The translations under genes were made by a program, and so were the position numbers. Below are positions 45,425-57,158 of a DNA stretch of 64,000 bases, piece after piece; positions within the stretch are counted from its first letter, which is position 1, and each line of letters opens with the position of its first letter. Source of the stretch: Papilionanthe hookeriana x Papilionanthe teres (Eukaryota; Streptophyta; Magnoliopsida; Asparagales; Orchidaceae); NCBI GenBank assembly GCA_022702705.1, contig CM040424.1, forward strand, positions 143,287,165 through 143,351,164, read 5' to 3'. The notes beneath the pieces are model-generated. The model saw only the letters and a program-made list of their open reading frames with translations. It was not told the origin of the DNA and made no database searches.

Positions 45425-46640
45425 TTATTCAGGTTGATACAACATTAAAGCCTCTTTAAAATTAGGTCTATTGCCTTCAAAATATACTTTTAATCTTTGG
45501 CCATTAACTTTAAATATTCTTCCAGATTTAGGGTCTTCGATAATCATAGCTCCAAACTGATATACTTTCACAACAATGAATGGTCTTGTCCATCTAGATT
45601 TCAGTTTCCCAGGAAATAACTTCAATCTTGTATTGTATAATAAAAATTTTTGTCCTGGTTAAAATTCCATTTTGACAATCTTCAGATAATGCCATATTTT
45701 CCTTCTTTCGTTATATATTTTATCATTATCATATGGTTCATTTCTGATTTCTTTCAATTCATTCAATTGCAACATTCCCTTCTCACCAGCATCTTTTAAA
45801 TTAAAATTCAATTTCTTTATCATCTAATATGCTTTATATTCCAATTCAGCTTGCAAGTGACAGGCTTTTCCAAATATTAATATGTAAGGGGACATTCCTA
45901 TAGGAGTTTTATAAGCAGTTATGTATTCCCATAAAGCAGTATCTAATCTAGCAGACCAATCTAATTTTTCAGGATTAATGACTTTCTCCAAAATTTGTTT
46001 AATTTCACGATTAGATATCTCTGCTAAACAATTAGTTTGGGGATGATAAGATGTAGAGATTCTATGCATAATGTTATATTTTTCTACCAATATCTGAATC
46101 AGATTATTCTTAAAATGGGATCATCCATCTGTGATGATTACTCTAGGTATTCCATATCTTGTGAAAATATATTTCATTAAAAACCTTGATACACTTTTAG
46201 CATCACACCTAAGTAAAGCTATTTCCTCAATCCATTTTGATACATAATCAACAACAATCAGTATATATATTTCCAAATGAAGGCATAAATGGTCCCATAA
46301 AATCTAATCCCTACGCATAAAAAATTAAAACTTCTAGAGTAAAATTAAGAGGCATTTCAATTCTTCTAGATATATTGTCTATTCTTTGACATCGATTACA
46401 AGTTTTGATAAATTTATAAACATCTCTGAAAGTGTAGGTCAATAAAATCTAGATTGCAAAATCTTATGTGCAGTTCTATCAATTTTGAAATGTCCTCCAA
46501 ATTCAGAATCATGACATTCTCGAATAATTTTTTCAGTTTCTTCATAAGGCACACATCTCCTAATAATAAGATCTTTACATTGCTTGTACAGATAAAGATC
46601 ATCCCAGAAATAAAATTTAGCATCATGCTTAAATTTTTAT
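45425..46640 (-). pseudogene. Integrase of Athila-2
   Basis: The core reads DYVSKWIEEIAL, IITDGWSHFKN (ITDGGSHF is usual), YHPQTNCLAEISNREIKQIL (Glu present) and PIGMSPYILIFGKACHL. The C-terminal part reads LKSRWTRPFIVVKVYQFG and FKVNGQRLKVYFEG, standard for Athila. The zinc-finger part survives as CNRCQRI. Stops and frame changes lie throughout. Confidence 0.85.
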
Positions 46641-46641
46641 G

Positions 46642-47290
46642 CTATTGCATTGTTAAATCAGGTGGTAAAATATTACTAATGACGTAGTTCACAATATCAG
46701 CATACCACAGTAAATTTCCTTCAATAATATTATATAATTTCTTATCAGGAAAAGTTTCAGTAATTTCCTTTTCAAAATCACCTAAATAAGGTTGTTCAAA
46801 TCTAGATAAATGATTAGTTATTTGATTATCGACCCATTTTCTATTAAAGATCTCAAAATCAAATTCTTGCATTAAAAACATCCATCGAATCAGTCTTAGT
46901 TTTGCATCCTTCTTTTGCATTAAGTATTTAATAGCAACATGATCAGTATGCACTATACATTTAGCTCCGATTAAGTAAGATCTAAAATTTTCAAAGGCAT
47001 ATACAATTGCTAATAACTCTCTTTCAGTAGTAGTGCAATTAATTTGAGTAGTAGTAAGATTATTACTAGCATATTATATAACTTTATACATTTTGTCATG
47101 TCTTTACCCTAAAACAACTCCAATAGCATAATCGCTAACATCGCACATGAATTCAAATGGTTCCTCCCAATTAGGTGAAACTATTATAGGTGCAACAATT
47201 AATTTTTCCTTCAATAGATCAAAAGTTTTTAAACATTCATTATTAAAATCAAACTTTATTTCTTTTTCCAAAAGTTAGCATAGAGGCTTA
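46642..47290 (-). pseudogene. RNase H of Athila-2
   Basis: HTDHVAIKYLMQKKDAKLRL and IRWMFLMQEFDFEI are clear marks of the RNase H end and connection. Further upstream the frames are broken. It matches the Athila-1 segment 18419-19075. Confidence 0.8.
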
Positions 47291-48160
47291 GAGATTTTTG
47301 AAAAGTCTTTGATACATCTCCTTTAGAATCCTACATGCCCCAAAAAGCTTCATACCCCTCTCACAATTGTTGGAGGTAATAATTTTTCTATAACATGAAT
47401 TTTTACAGATCTACATCAATGCCATATTCAGATATTTTATACCCAAGCACAATTCCTGCTGCAATCATAAATTGACACTTTTCCCAGTTTAAGACTAAAT
47501 TTGTTCTTTCGCATACCTCTAAAACTTTTTCTAAGTTGCATAATCATGCATCAAATGAATCTTCAAATACTGAGAAATCATCCAAAAACACTTCTATTCC
47601 ATCATCAATTAATTTACTAAATATTGTCGTCAAACATCTTTAAAATGTTGCAGGTGCGTTACATAATCCAAAGGACATTCTTCTAAAAGCAAAAGTTCCA
47701 TAAGGGCTAGTAAATGTAGTCTTCTCTTGATCCTCATGAGTAATAGGTATTTGGTGATAACCGCTATATCCGTCAAGAAAGCAATAGTACTTGTGTCTAG
47801 CAATTCTGTCTAGCATTTAGTCTAAAAAGGGTAAAGGAAAGTGATCTTTTCTGGTGGCGGCGTTTAATTTTCTATAATCAATATATATTCACCAACCAGT
47901 GACTTGTCTTGTCAGTATAATTTCATCTCGGTCATTTACATTGACAGTCACTCCTCCTTTTTTAGGAACACAATAAATTAGGCTCACCCAAACACTATTA
48001 GAAATAGGATATATAATTCCAGCATCTAACCACTTTAAAATCTCTTTTTTAACCACTTCTTTCATTATTGAGTTCAGTCTTCTTTGTGGATCAACTCTTG
48101 GTTTGTGTTGTTCATCCAACAAAGATTTGTGCATACAGATCAAAGGACTGATTCATTTAA
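47291..48160 (-). pseudogene. Reverse transcriptase of Athila-2
   Basis: LLDEQHKPRVDPQRRLNSIM and VVKKEILKWLDAGIIYPISN open the RT. CVPKKGGVTV follows, then the palm with FLDDFSVFEDSFDACL (F-L-D-D) and LVLNWEKCQFMIAAGIVLG. It has frame changes and stops, but the Asp pair is kept, unlike the altered neighbourhood in Athila-1. Confidence 0.85.
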
Positions 48161-48162
48161 TA

Positions 48163-49098
48163 TCAGCTATGGATCAACCAAAAGCCTTTTTGTATCTTTT
48201 TTAAAGTTTCCAATAATTTTTGTTCTTGATATTCACTTAAATCCGAAGATACAATGACTAGTAAGGTAGATGATTTTCCTAAAAACATATACTTTAAATG
48301 ATTTGCAAGAATTTTCAGCTCAAGTTCAGGGGGTTTAATGATAGATGGAATTAAACGTTTATCTCCACTTTCCATAGTATCCAATCTTTCAAGATTCTCC
48401 TGAACAAACTCTGACTTTTCATTCTTCATATCATCCAAATCATCTTCATTTTCACTTTTATTTTCATCCTCACATTCCAAATTTTCTTTAAATACTTCAC
48501 TAAAATGATCCTCTCTTAAATAATCGCAGACTTCCATTCGATAGCACTCATCATTTTTTTCAGTTGGAGGGTACTTCATAGATTTTAGAATGATGAAAGT
48601 TACCTGTTGGTCATTAACTCTCATAGTTAATTCTCCTTTTTGAACATCAATCATAGCTCTCCCAGTATCATGGAATGGTCTTCCCAAAATAATTGAAAAT
48701 TCTTTATCTTCCTCCATATTTAATACAATAAAGTCCTTAGGAACGATAAATTTATCCACCTTTACTAATACATCTTCCACAACTCCTTTAGGATAAGTGA
48801 TAGAACGATCAGCCAGTTGAAGAGTCACAGATGTAGGTAAAATTTCTCTTATTCCCAATCTTTTGAAAGTTGATAAAGGCATAAGATTAATACTAGCTAT
48901 AAGATCACATAAAGCTCTTCTGAAAACTTTTTCACCTATAATGCACGGGATAGTAAAACTACCTGGGTCTTTAAGTTTTTCAGGAAGCTTTTTCTGAATA
49001 ATTGCATTACACTCACTGCTAAGTGCAACAGTCTCGTGATCATTAAACTTTCTTTTCCTTTTAAGTATATCCTTCATAAACATTGCATAATCAAGCAT
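48163..49098 (-). CDS. Protease region of Athila-2 (311-codon open stretch)
   Basis: The longest undamaged frame of this element. It runs from the end of gag (MLDYAMFMKDILKRKRKF) through ALCDLIASINLMPLSTFKRL, in which the Gly of the D-L-G-A-S motif is replaced by Ile, which should inactivate the protease. LADRSITYPKGVVEDVLVKV, ILGRPFHDTGRAMIDV and an acidic linker before RT follow. Confidence 0.85.
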   Translation of the reverse strand: MLDYAMFMKDILKRKRKFNDHETVALSSECNAIIQKKLPEKLKDPGSFTIPCIIGEKVFRRALCDLIASINLMPLSTFKRLGIREILPTSVTLQLADRSITYPKGVVEDVLVKVDKFIVPKDFIVLNMEEDKEFSIILGRPFHDTGRAMIDVQKGELTMRVNDQQVTFIILKSMKYPPTEKNDECYRMEVCDYLREDHFSEVFKENLECEDENKSENEDDLDDMKNEKSEFVQENLERLDTMESGDKRLIPSIIKPPELELKILANHLKYMFLGKSSTLLVIVSSDLSEYQEQKLLETLKKIQKGFWLIHS

Positions 49099-50290
49099 TT
49101 GCTCTAATGCTCAACAAAGGGAATATTAATCGTTAATTTCTTAAGAATTTCCAAATATTTTGCAAATCAATTATACCTATTCTATTTTTTTAGTCTTTGA
49201 GGAAAGGAGGAGGTGGTTTTTCAACAGTTATCTTCATTGGTTCTAACATATATTCATCTGGATATATCTTATTAGAATCTTTCTCAATGTTCACTTCCTC
49301 TCTTTCAACTTCGAATTCTTTTTCAACTCTTGGTTCCAATTCTTTTTCACTCCTTAATTGAATAGCCTTAATTTACTCTTTATTTTGATCTTTTGGGTTA
49401 ATCTCAATAATGCTAGGAAGATTCCCAGAATGTCAATTATTAAGCGTAGTAAAGATATGTCCCAAATGATTTTTAATGTTTTTCATTTCAACGTTTTGAG
49501 CTTGAATTTGATTACCCTTTTTCAGAATCATTTCTTCAGTAGACAACTTATTTTCCTTAAATTATTTATTACTATTAAAATCAAGAGGATAAGAAGGTCT
49601 AAAATTGGTATTTCCTTGGTTGTTCGGATTTCCAACTGGATTCATAGGATTGTTTCCCCATTGAGGATTAACAACAACATTGGTGTTATTCTAGTTGAAA
49701 TTTGGATGATTCCTCTAACTAGGATTATAATAATTTGAATAAGAATTATTGACTTTATTATGTATAGCATTCAAAGTTTCATAAGACATTTGAGCGTCCA
49801 TCATCTGTCATGATGAATTTTCTTCTAACACTAGGGGTGTTGGAGAATAATTCATTCCATATTGATCAATTTTCTTAGAAAGTGTCGTAATTTGAGAGAC
49901 TATCATAGTTATTGCATCAGAATAATGAATACTGGCTACTCTCTTAAGATTTACTCGCTCAGAGGGCCATTAAAAATTATTATTAGCCACGCCTTAGCCT
50001 TATCCCATAGTGAAAAAGGAAAAAGTCCAAGCCTAACAGCATCGTTCGACACTCCATCATTTTTAAAAGTCGCATATAGTTCTAGAAAACTAGCGAGATG
50101 TAAATTACGATCTTCTTTAGGTGTTCTTCCAAATTGATTATTCTGTACCATTTGGATAATAGTAGGTTTAAGTTCGAATGAATTAGCAACAACATCAAGA
50201 TTTTGAATAGTTAAGTAAATTTCATATGTTGTCGGATTAGCATAATCTCTTAAAGGTCTTGGTATATTTTTTATTGTTTAAATTGTTAGC
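49099..50290 (-). pseudogene. Gag of Athila-2 (incomplete, deleted inside)
   Basis: GRTPKEDRNLHLASFLELYA and LFPFSLWDKAKAWL show the capsid, but near 49975 the sequence jumps from the AKAWL motif to a much later gag segment (NGPLSE-, then the Asn-rich nucleocapsid region). About 300 bases present in Athila-1 between these points are missing. Confidence 0.75.
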
Positions 50291-52240
50291 CATTTTGTGA
50301 GGATTTGCAGATTGTTTTTGTTATTTTTGAATTTTTCTAATAGTACGCTTTAATTCAAAATCATAAGGCACTAAACCTATAGATCTGATACTACGCAACA
50401 AACTCAATAAACACACTAACAATAAACAGAAACACACAATTATGACTTGCAATTCAAATATAGGATTTCAAATACTACAAAAATTAGAAATTTTCATGGC
50501 TCCTCCTCCCTCTTAGTTTCTTCTCCAAGGCTTGGCCTCTCTCCCCTTACCTTCAATCCCATCAAGGGTTGCCATCCATCATTGTCTCCAAGCTCTAGTC
50601 ACTTCTCCACTGATTTTCTTTCATCTCCATCACCTCAAGAATGGTTTAAAGGGTGTATTCTCTTATAACCATTGGTCTTTAACCAAAGGTATGTTGGGTG
50701 GCTTTTTCTCCCCTCTCTTCTTCTTTATTTGGCTATAAAATAGTCTCTTTTTTCCTCATTTTTTGTGTTGATCAAAAATTGAAAGAGGTGGGGGAGGTGC
50801 TGCCCAAATCTTTTCAAAACTCGATTTTGCCTTCCTTTGGTGCCTCATAACAAGTGGTAATCTCCTTAACTTCTTAATTTCTATGGTTGCTTAATGGTTG
50901 ATGTAGGAATTGATTCATTCCATGACTTAATTGTTGACTTGACTCCTCCTTTTTTCTTCATTTTACATTGACATAAACTTCATTAAAAAAAAGGGAAATG
51001 ATGAAGGTAAATATTGGTTTTTGCATTTACTTCTTCTTACTTGCTTCAAATCGTTACCGGTTTGCACTATAGCTTGATGGAAATGTTTGTTTCATGATAT
51101 GTGGCTTAATGGGATCACTTTGGTGTGATGATAATTTTTTTTAAGCCCCCATATGCTGGCTAAAATTTTATGTTGGAGAGGTTTAGTGCTTTTGCTACTT
51201 CATATGGCATGTAGGTGTTATTTTTGTGTCTTTGGTTTAGCCAAATTTCATGCTACTAGAATGCTTCATGGTTGGATGATTCCATATGCTATTAGAAGGT
51301 TTATTCACCCTCTTATGCTTAGCCAAACTTTATGATTTTGAATGCTTAATGAGGAGGTGGTTTCATGTAGTACTTCATGGTGTTGTTGCCACCTCCCTTG
51401 GCCGAAATTTTCATGATGGGGAAGGCTTGAAATTTGTTTGTTTCATATGAGATTTAAATAGCTTTTCTTACACTTTGGAATGTTTAGAATGCATGCTAAA
51501 AATTAAGTGCTTTATATGTTTCATATGATAGCTTAGAGGTCTCTTGTGGTTCTCTTTTTGGAATGATAAAGTATATGTCTAAAGGCTTAATATTTGGCTT
51601 ACTTCATGAGAAATTTATGTGGCCTTTTCCTCTTTTGCTTGGCCGAAAATGCATAGATGGAGGCTTGGAGTTTGGGTTATCTTATGGCATGTTTCATGGT
51701 ACTTTCTTGTACCATTTGGATGGCTAATACCCATGCTAGAAATTGCTTAATATCTTGTTGGGTTACTTTGAAGTTTTGGAAAGTTTCTTGCATGCTTTTG
51801 GAAGGGTAGAATTCATGCTTAATATGCTTCAATTTTGAAAGTATCCATGAGATACCTAGGTACTCTTCTTGAACCTTTGTTGCTTAAGGAAAAATTGATG
51901 TTGGTGGCTTAAAGTTTATTACATCATGTGATATTTCAAGAGCCTTTTTGCTCTCTCTTTTGGGATAGCAATAAATGCAAGTTTATAGGTGCTTAATGTT
52001 TAATGGTTTCATGTAATATTTTGGAGCCTTTCCACTCCCTCCATGCTTGGCCAAAATTTCATATGTAGGGGTCTAATATTGTGGCTCTTTCATATAGCAT
52101 TTTATGACCTCTCTTGGCTTCTCTTCATGTTGGCTAAAGATGCATGCTAGTTGTTCGGTAATCTACGTGTTCTATATGATACTTAGGACCCCCTTTGCTC
52201 TCTTTCATGTTGGTAAAGGATACTTTCTTTGATAATTTCA

Positions 52241-52735
52241 TTTGGGATTGGTTTATATCAACTTCATGCTTTCCAAAAGTAAAAATCTACATCTATGTGA
52301 TCATTTGGAACTTGTTTAGATTGATCCCATGCTTTCCAAAAGTAAAAATCTGTACTTATGTGCTCATACAGAATTGTTTTATATCAATCATATCTTACCA
52401 AAATGCAAATTTTGCACCCATGTGATTATTTGGAACTTGTTTATATCAATCATATGATTGAAATCTGCACTAATAGGATCATTTGGAAATGGTTTTGATC
52501 AATTTTATGATTGCCAAAATGTAAAATATGCTCTAATAGGATCATTTGGAAATGGTTTAGATTAATCTTATGCTTTCCAAAATGAAAAATCTGCATATAT
52601 CTCTTTGTTTGGGATTGGTTTAGATCAATCTTATGTGGCCAAAAATGAAAACTCTGCACTTACCTATTTATTTGGGGTTGGATTAGATCAATCCTATGTT
52701 ACCATAAAGCTAAATTTGCATTGTTATTTTTGTTT
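52241..52735 (+). repeat. ~62-bp minisatellite, about eight units, in the Tat-B LTR
   Basis: TTTGGAA/TTTGGGATTGGTTTAGATCAAT recurs near 52241, 52304, 52367, 52429, 52482, 52545, 52608 and 52671, with TTATGCTTTCCAAAATG and AATCTGCACT between. Confidence 0.85.
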
Positions 52736-53105
52736 GAAGTTGGTTTTAAACCTCTCCTTGCTGCCCCTATTTCAAAAATATCATTTTTGGACTTGTCATA
52801 AGTTGGTTTGAATCATTTCCTTGCTTCCTTCATTTAAAATTCACTTTGGTAAGCATGATTGATATTATTTTTCAAGAAAGGAAAAGCTATTTTGTGTTTA
52901 CAAAGGAATGAGAGGTGGTAGCGTTATATTTTGAAATGGGAGGGGTGTGCCTCCTCTCTTCTTTATGTTAATTAGTTCACTACATTTAAATTTGTGGAAG
53001 CTCTCTTTAATGCATGATTGAATACTTAATGGAGTGTGGCATGTTACTTAGCCTTTTTCTTAACAAAGGTGGGGTTTGATTTGCGTATAAAAAAAGGGAA
53101 AGATG

Positions 53106-53168
53106 CAAAATGATAAAAGAAAAGAAAAGAAAAGAAAAGAAGAAAAAAGAAAAGAAAAGAAAGAAAAA
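53106..53168. repeat. (AAAAG)n microsatellite
   Basis: A short run of AAAAG units with interruptions, inside the Tat-B 3' LTR. Confidence 0.85.
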
Positions 53169-56058
53169 TAGATAAGGGAAGAAGGTTGAGTAGAGAGATT
53201 AAGTGACATGTTACGTTTTCTCCATCCTTGCTCCTTTATGCTTGATACACATTATTTATGAAATTTGGCATGTTTAGTTTCTATTGTTGGTATGAAATGG
53301 GTTGGTAAGCTCTATGATGGAATGGTTATGTGGAAAAGCACTTACAGTGATGCATTGTTATGATATTCTATTTGTTATGTTGCATATGTGGATGAACATG
53401 AATTTGTGGAAAAGCATATGAAACATGGGAAGTGCTGCTAGATTTTTCTCTTAAATTTGCTTTTGCCTTTCTCTTTATGCCATGAGATTGCCCGGTTTTA
53501 GCCTTATATGGGCTCGTTCTTTGCCTTATGGAGGCTCGTTTTTGGCTCCTTATGGGCTCGGTTTTCCTGTCTATTTTTATACCTAATTATGGCACAGTTT
53601 ATAGCTTTGAATGGTTTAGTTTTGAGGGCTTTCTCTTACCTTTTTCTTGAGGGTTCGATATTGCCTTTCGCTACTCCTGTTCTTAGGCTTATGACAACCT
53701 AGCTTAGAGCTTTGTGTGGCTAAGCCTCACGGCCTGATGGGCCCATTTTTTTTCTTTTCTTTCTTTAAGTTTTGTTGGGATCTCCTTCGCTAAGATTTTA
53801 AAAATCTGAAAGTTTCATTCGTCAAAGTTTAAAGTCACATTTGAAATGACCCTTTTTCATAATATCGGGGTTTGGAAGTAGCTTTCATTCGGTTTTGAGG
53901 GCCGATCTGCCTCCTTTGCGACGTCGTTTTAGGAGGGTCATTCTCTACTCTCTCTCTCTTCCTTGTCTCCATCTTTTGCTTCTTCTTGCTTCTTGACCCG
54001 AGTCTTGTGCTTATGTACGAGACATAAGTATACACATAGAGGCTTTTGCTATATGTAGGGTCATCAAGAAGGGCTGTAAGTAGGATGTTTAGGGAGGAAG
54101 ATGATGAAAATGCATAGAAGAGGGATACGGGGAATTTCTAGAATAGTGTCTCCTGACTTAGAGACCCTAGAGAGAGAAGAAGGAATTTACGATACTATTA
54201 GCCCACCCTTGGGGTGTCTGCCACTGTCACCCTTAAGTTTTAGTAGTCCTGATTCGATTAGGATAGTCAACCTGTAGATCACACTGTTTTACAAAATATA
54301 CAAATACAGTATATACAAAACTACCCCCACTACAAAATAGCCTTTCACCCATAAATTTTTACTTGCATGCAATCCAAATTGAAATGAATGAAAAAATTTA
54401 CAAAGATCCATGGGTGATTATTCAGGTCGAGCTAGGACTGCCTCTGTAGGATGATAGTGTGGAAGTCAGCACTTAAGGTTGTGAAAGCTCTGAGTTCTCC
54501 ATGCCATCGTTCTTACGGTCTTTCTAGACTTGTAGTCCATTTCTTCACGGTTTTCTACGAGTTTTTCTAGGATTTATCTATGATTTTTCTACGGACGTTG
54601 TTTCTGATTTCTTTTCATCAAATCTTCTACGAATCATTTGTTTCGACTTTTCCTACACACTTTCACATTTTCACACACACCTCAGTAGATACTTACTCTA
54701 TTTACCTGCTACTACTATTTTACTTTACTACATACACCGCTATTACTGTTTCTTCTCTACTGCACTTTACCTTTTGTGCTTCACTATACATTTACTTTAT
54801 TGCAAATCATGATACTTTCCTGTGAAAATTAAAATAACCTCACAATATTTAAATTATAAAATAACTCAAAATTTAATCACAAAAAAATAAACTTGTAACT
54901 TCAACTAAACTAAGACGTCTCATTGGATGATTGAGGGGTCCCTCGGAGGAGGTAACCAACGTGTTGCTAATGAGATCTCCCAAGGTTTTGATGACAGTAT
55001 GGAACTCATTAAGTTGGGTTTAATAAATTCACCTGGACTAAGCGAAACTGATGAAAATGGTGAAACCAGAATGAGGGAACTGTGGGATCCTAACCGGTGT
55101 CGCAATAATCAACTTACACATTTGTTTTAAAACACTAATCCACCTCAATTTTAAACATTTCTAAAACACGATACTTCTCTCATCTCTTCAATTTAACACT
55201 TCTTTAAACTGCACCTCCTACAACGAGCAGCTTGGAGCATGCATTGTGGGCAGCACGACCATTTTAACAGCAAAATTCCTTAGAAAATAAATAACAAGCC
55301 ATAGGACTTTGAAGTAGCCCACCTAGTGTGACATAAACTCTCACCTTGTCTTTTAGGCCTTTGCACAACCATGTTGTGAAATATAAGCCCTAATCCGCTT
55401 TAGGATTTCGAGGTCATCATCCGGTACGACATAAATCCTCCCATCTTCCATGTTATTTGCTTAATCAGATATTATGCAAATGTAATTCCTATAATTAATT
55501 GGCAGGATCAAAATTTGAATAAATTCATTTATGAAATTTAAAGCCCAATTGTAGGACAGTCTGGGATGTCACCGGGGTTTACTCGGATCCGTGGCATCCC
55601 TACTCCTCTTTCCTTTAGTTCTAGAAATAAAGGTTCCACCTTGTGCCTTTCCCATTTCGTATACACACCTCTTTGAAAACCATAACCCTTGGAATTCATG
55701 AAGATAGATACCTCTGATCTAAATTGAGAGTTCTCTCAGGGGACTTCGGTCATTTGAAGGGTAATTAACTATAGGGGCTTGCATCTATAGGAAGCTTTAA
55801 AGACCTCAGACTAATATAAACCCTATTTAATCCTTCTGTATTAAATAGGGGAACATGTCGGTCATTATAAAGGTTCGGAGACCAGAACGGATGACATGAA
55901 TTCTATATTTTATTTGATAGAGCGATATCATCAAGTGGTGTGTTTATTCTTCGGGATAGATGCAGCACTTGTGATATGATGCTCATTCTTTCAAACTGCT
56001 AAATAAATGAGATACATCCATTCTCATTTTTCAAATCTAAAATTTTATTTTCAAAAAT

Positions 56059-56059
<1 letters not shown>

Positions 56060-56096
<37 letters not shown>
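56060..56096. repeat. (AT)n microsatellite in the Tat-B 3' LTR
   Basis: About 17 AT units. The 5' LTR has only a short, interrupted form at 26965-26990, so the array grew or shrank after insertion. Confidence 0.9.
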
Positions 56097-56098
<2 letters not shown>

Positions 56099-56147
56099 TA
56101 AATTAAATTAAAATCCCTAATCCATAGTAATGATTTAACGACCGACA

Positions 56148-56348
56148 CAACCTCGAGACTCCGAGAAAATGAGAATTGGTAGTTGACGACCGACCTCAGG
56201 ATTTTACAAATATGTGAAGGATTCATGAAAATTTGTGAAAATTTGAAGTGTGAGGGTTTAGCGAGAGTTGTAAAGATTTTTGTGGAAGGAAACTGATTGG
56301 GAGGGTATGTGAAGTTGTTTCATATCCCACCTAAGAAGTTGACCAACA
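56148..56348 (-). repeat. 3' LTR of Tat-C, first 201 bp
   Basis: The minus strand starts TGTTGGTCAACTTC at 56348. Just upstream lies a GGTGTG/CACACC hairpin (56359-56376), as upstream of the Tat-B 3' LTR. The LTR stops where Tat-B begins. Boundary inferred from this comparison. Confidence 0.55.
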
Positions 56349-57158
56349 GGTTGTTTGTTTGGGAGAGGGTGTGAATCCACACCATCATAACCAAATCGTA
56401 AACTTTGTGGGTCCGTCTCATTCGAATCAGCCGGTACTTTCTCAAAGGAGAGAAAGAATTGAAGGGATTTTGATCAGTGCCCCAGGTTGGGGAAATCAGA
56501 TTTGGGAATTTGTTTTCTCTGTTTTCTTTTCTTGCTAGTGATTCGATTTCGTTTTGATCCCAAATTTCATTTTGATTAGAATTTCATTCTGATTATGGTT
56601 TTGTTTTGACTTGAGTTTTATTTTGATTTTGAATTTCATTTTGATTTTGAATTTCATTTTGATTTCATTTATGCTTTACGTTTTCTTCTTATTCAATTTT
56701 AACATGTTTTCTTTCTTTTCTTTTATTTTATTCAAATTGTTCTTCATTCGACTTTCCTTAAATTGAGCTAAACTCAAATTAGTGGTGTTCATAGTCAATT
56801 GCACAAAATTAAAGGAAAATATGACATAGTATTTTCCATTTAAATGTCGAAAGTACATCATGTGGTTCCACCAAAACATTTCCTGATAATATTTCCCTTG
56901 AAAATAAGTTCTATTACATAGTCTATCAAAATTTGGATGCAGACTGTCTTGGATTTTCATGTCATTTGTCAAAACTGTCTGTCTGATTTATCCATCTCTG
57001 AATAGTAAGCTACATAGGTACTAACATCGCCTTCTAAGCCACCGAGAGGAGAATCTTATATGGGTATGTGTTAGAGGTGTGCTATTCCTATGAGGCTTAC
57101 AACTCATAAGGATGCAGGTCTTCCAACTCTGGTTCCGGTTCGAAATGGAATGATATCT
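56349..57158 (-). other. Tat-C 3' UTR
   Basis: It contains low-complexity AAAATGAAATTC repeats (about 56560-56680), similar in kind and place to those of Tat-B. A 98-codon lysine-rich frame (56972-56676) matches nothing I know and is probably chance. Confidence 0.5.

Larger units (their letters stand above)
33490..50490 (-). mobile_element. Athila-2: Athila-like element with a solo LTR inside, 5' end truncated
   Basis: On the minus strand: gag (incomplete), protease, RT, RNase H, integrase, env-like gene split by the solo LTR at 37361-44854, and 3' LTR. The 5' LTR and PBS are missing: the sequence matches Athila-1 up to about 50480, about 100 bases short of where the PBS should be, then changes to Tat-B LTR. 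Confidence 0.85.
24268..56147 (+). mobile_element. Tat-B: plus-strand Tat-type element without pol
   Basis: 5' LTR (partial), PBS, ORF1, rearranged gag, a repeat-rich 3' UTR and a 3' LTR split in two by Athila-2 (33490-about 50490). No protease, RT, RNase H or integrase could be found between gag and the 3' UTR, so it would depend on another element's enzymes. It was itself inserted in the 3' LTR of Tat-C: its last bases CCGACA are at 56147 and Tat-C sequence begins at 56148. Confidence 0.85.
50490..56147 (+). repeat. 3' LTR of Tat-B, remaining ~5.66 kb
   Basis: It continues the LTR begun at 33080; its last 2.8 kb match the 5' LTR 24268-27031. With the first part the LTR is about 6.1 kb. The outer half is T-rich with many loosely repeated phrases such as GGCTTAATATTTGGC, and contains a minisatellite (52241-52735). 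No gene seen. Confidence 0.85.

Noticed and set aside
52195..52811. Repeat array as a CRISPR or a repeat protein gene
   Set aside because: Units are diverged, directly adjacent without unique spacers, and lie inside an LTR; the overlapping frames follow the DNA period only by chance.
56676..56972. 98-codon minus-strand frame as a gene of Tat-C
   Set aside because: Low complexity, no counterpart in Tat-A or Tat-B and located in the 3' UTR.
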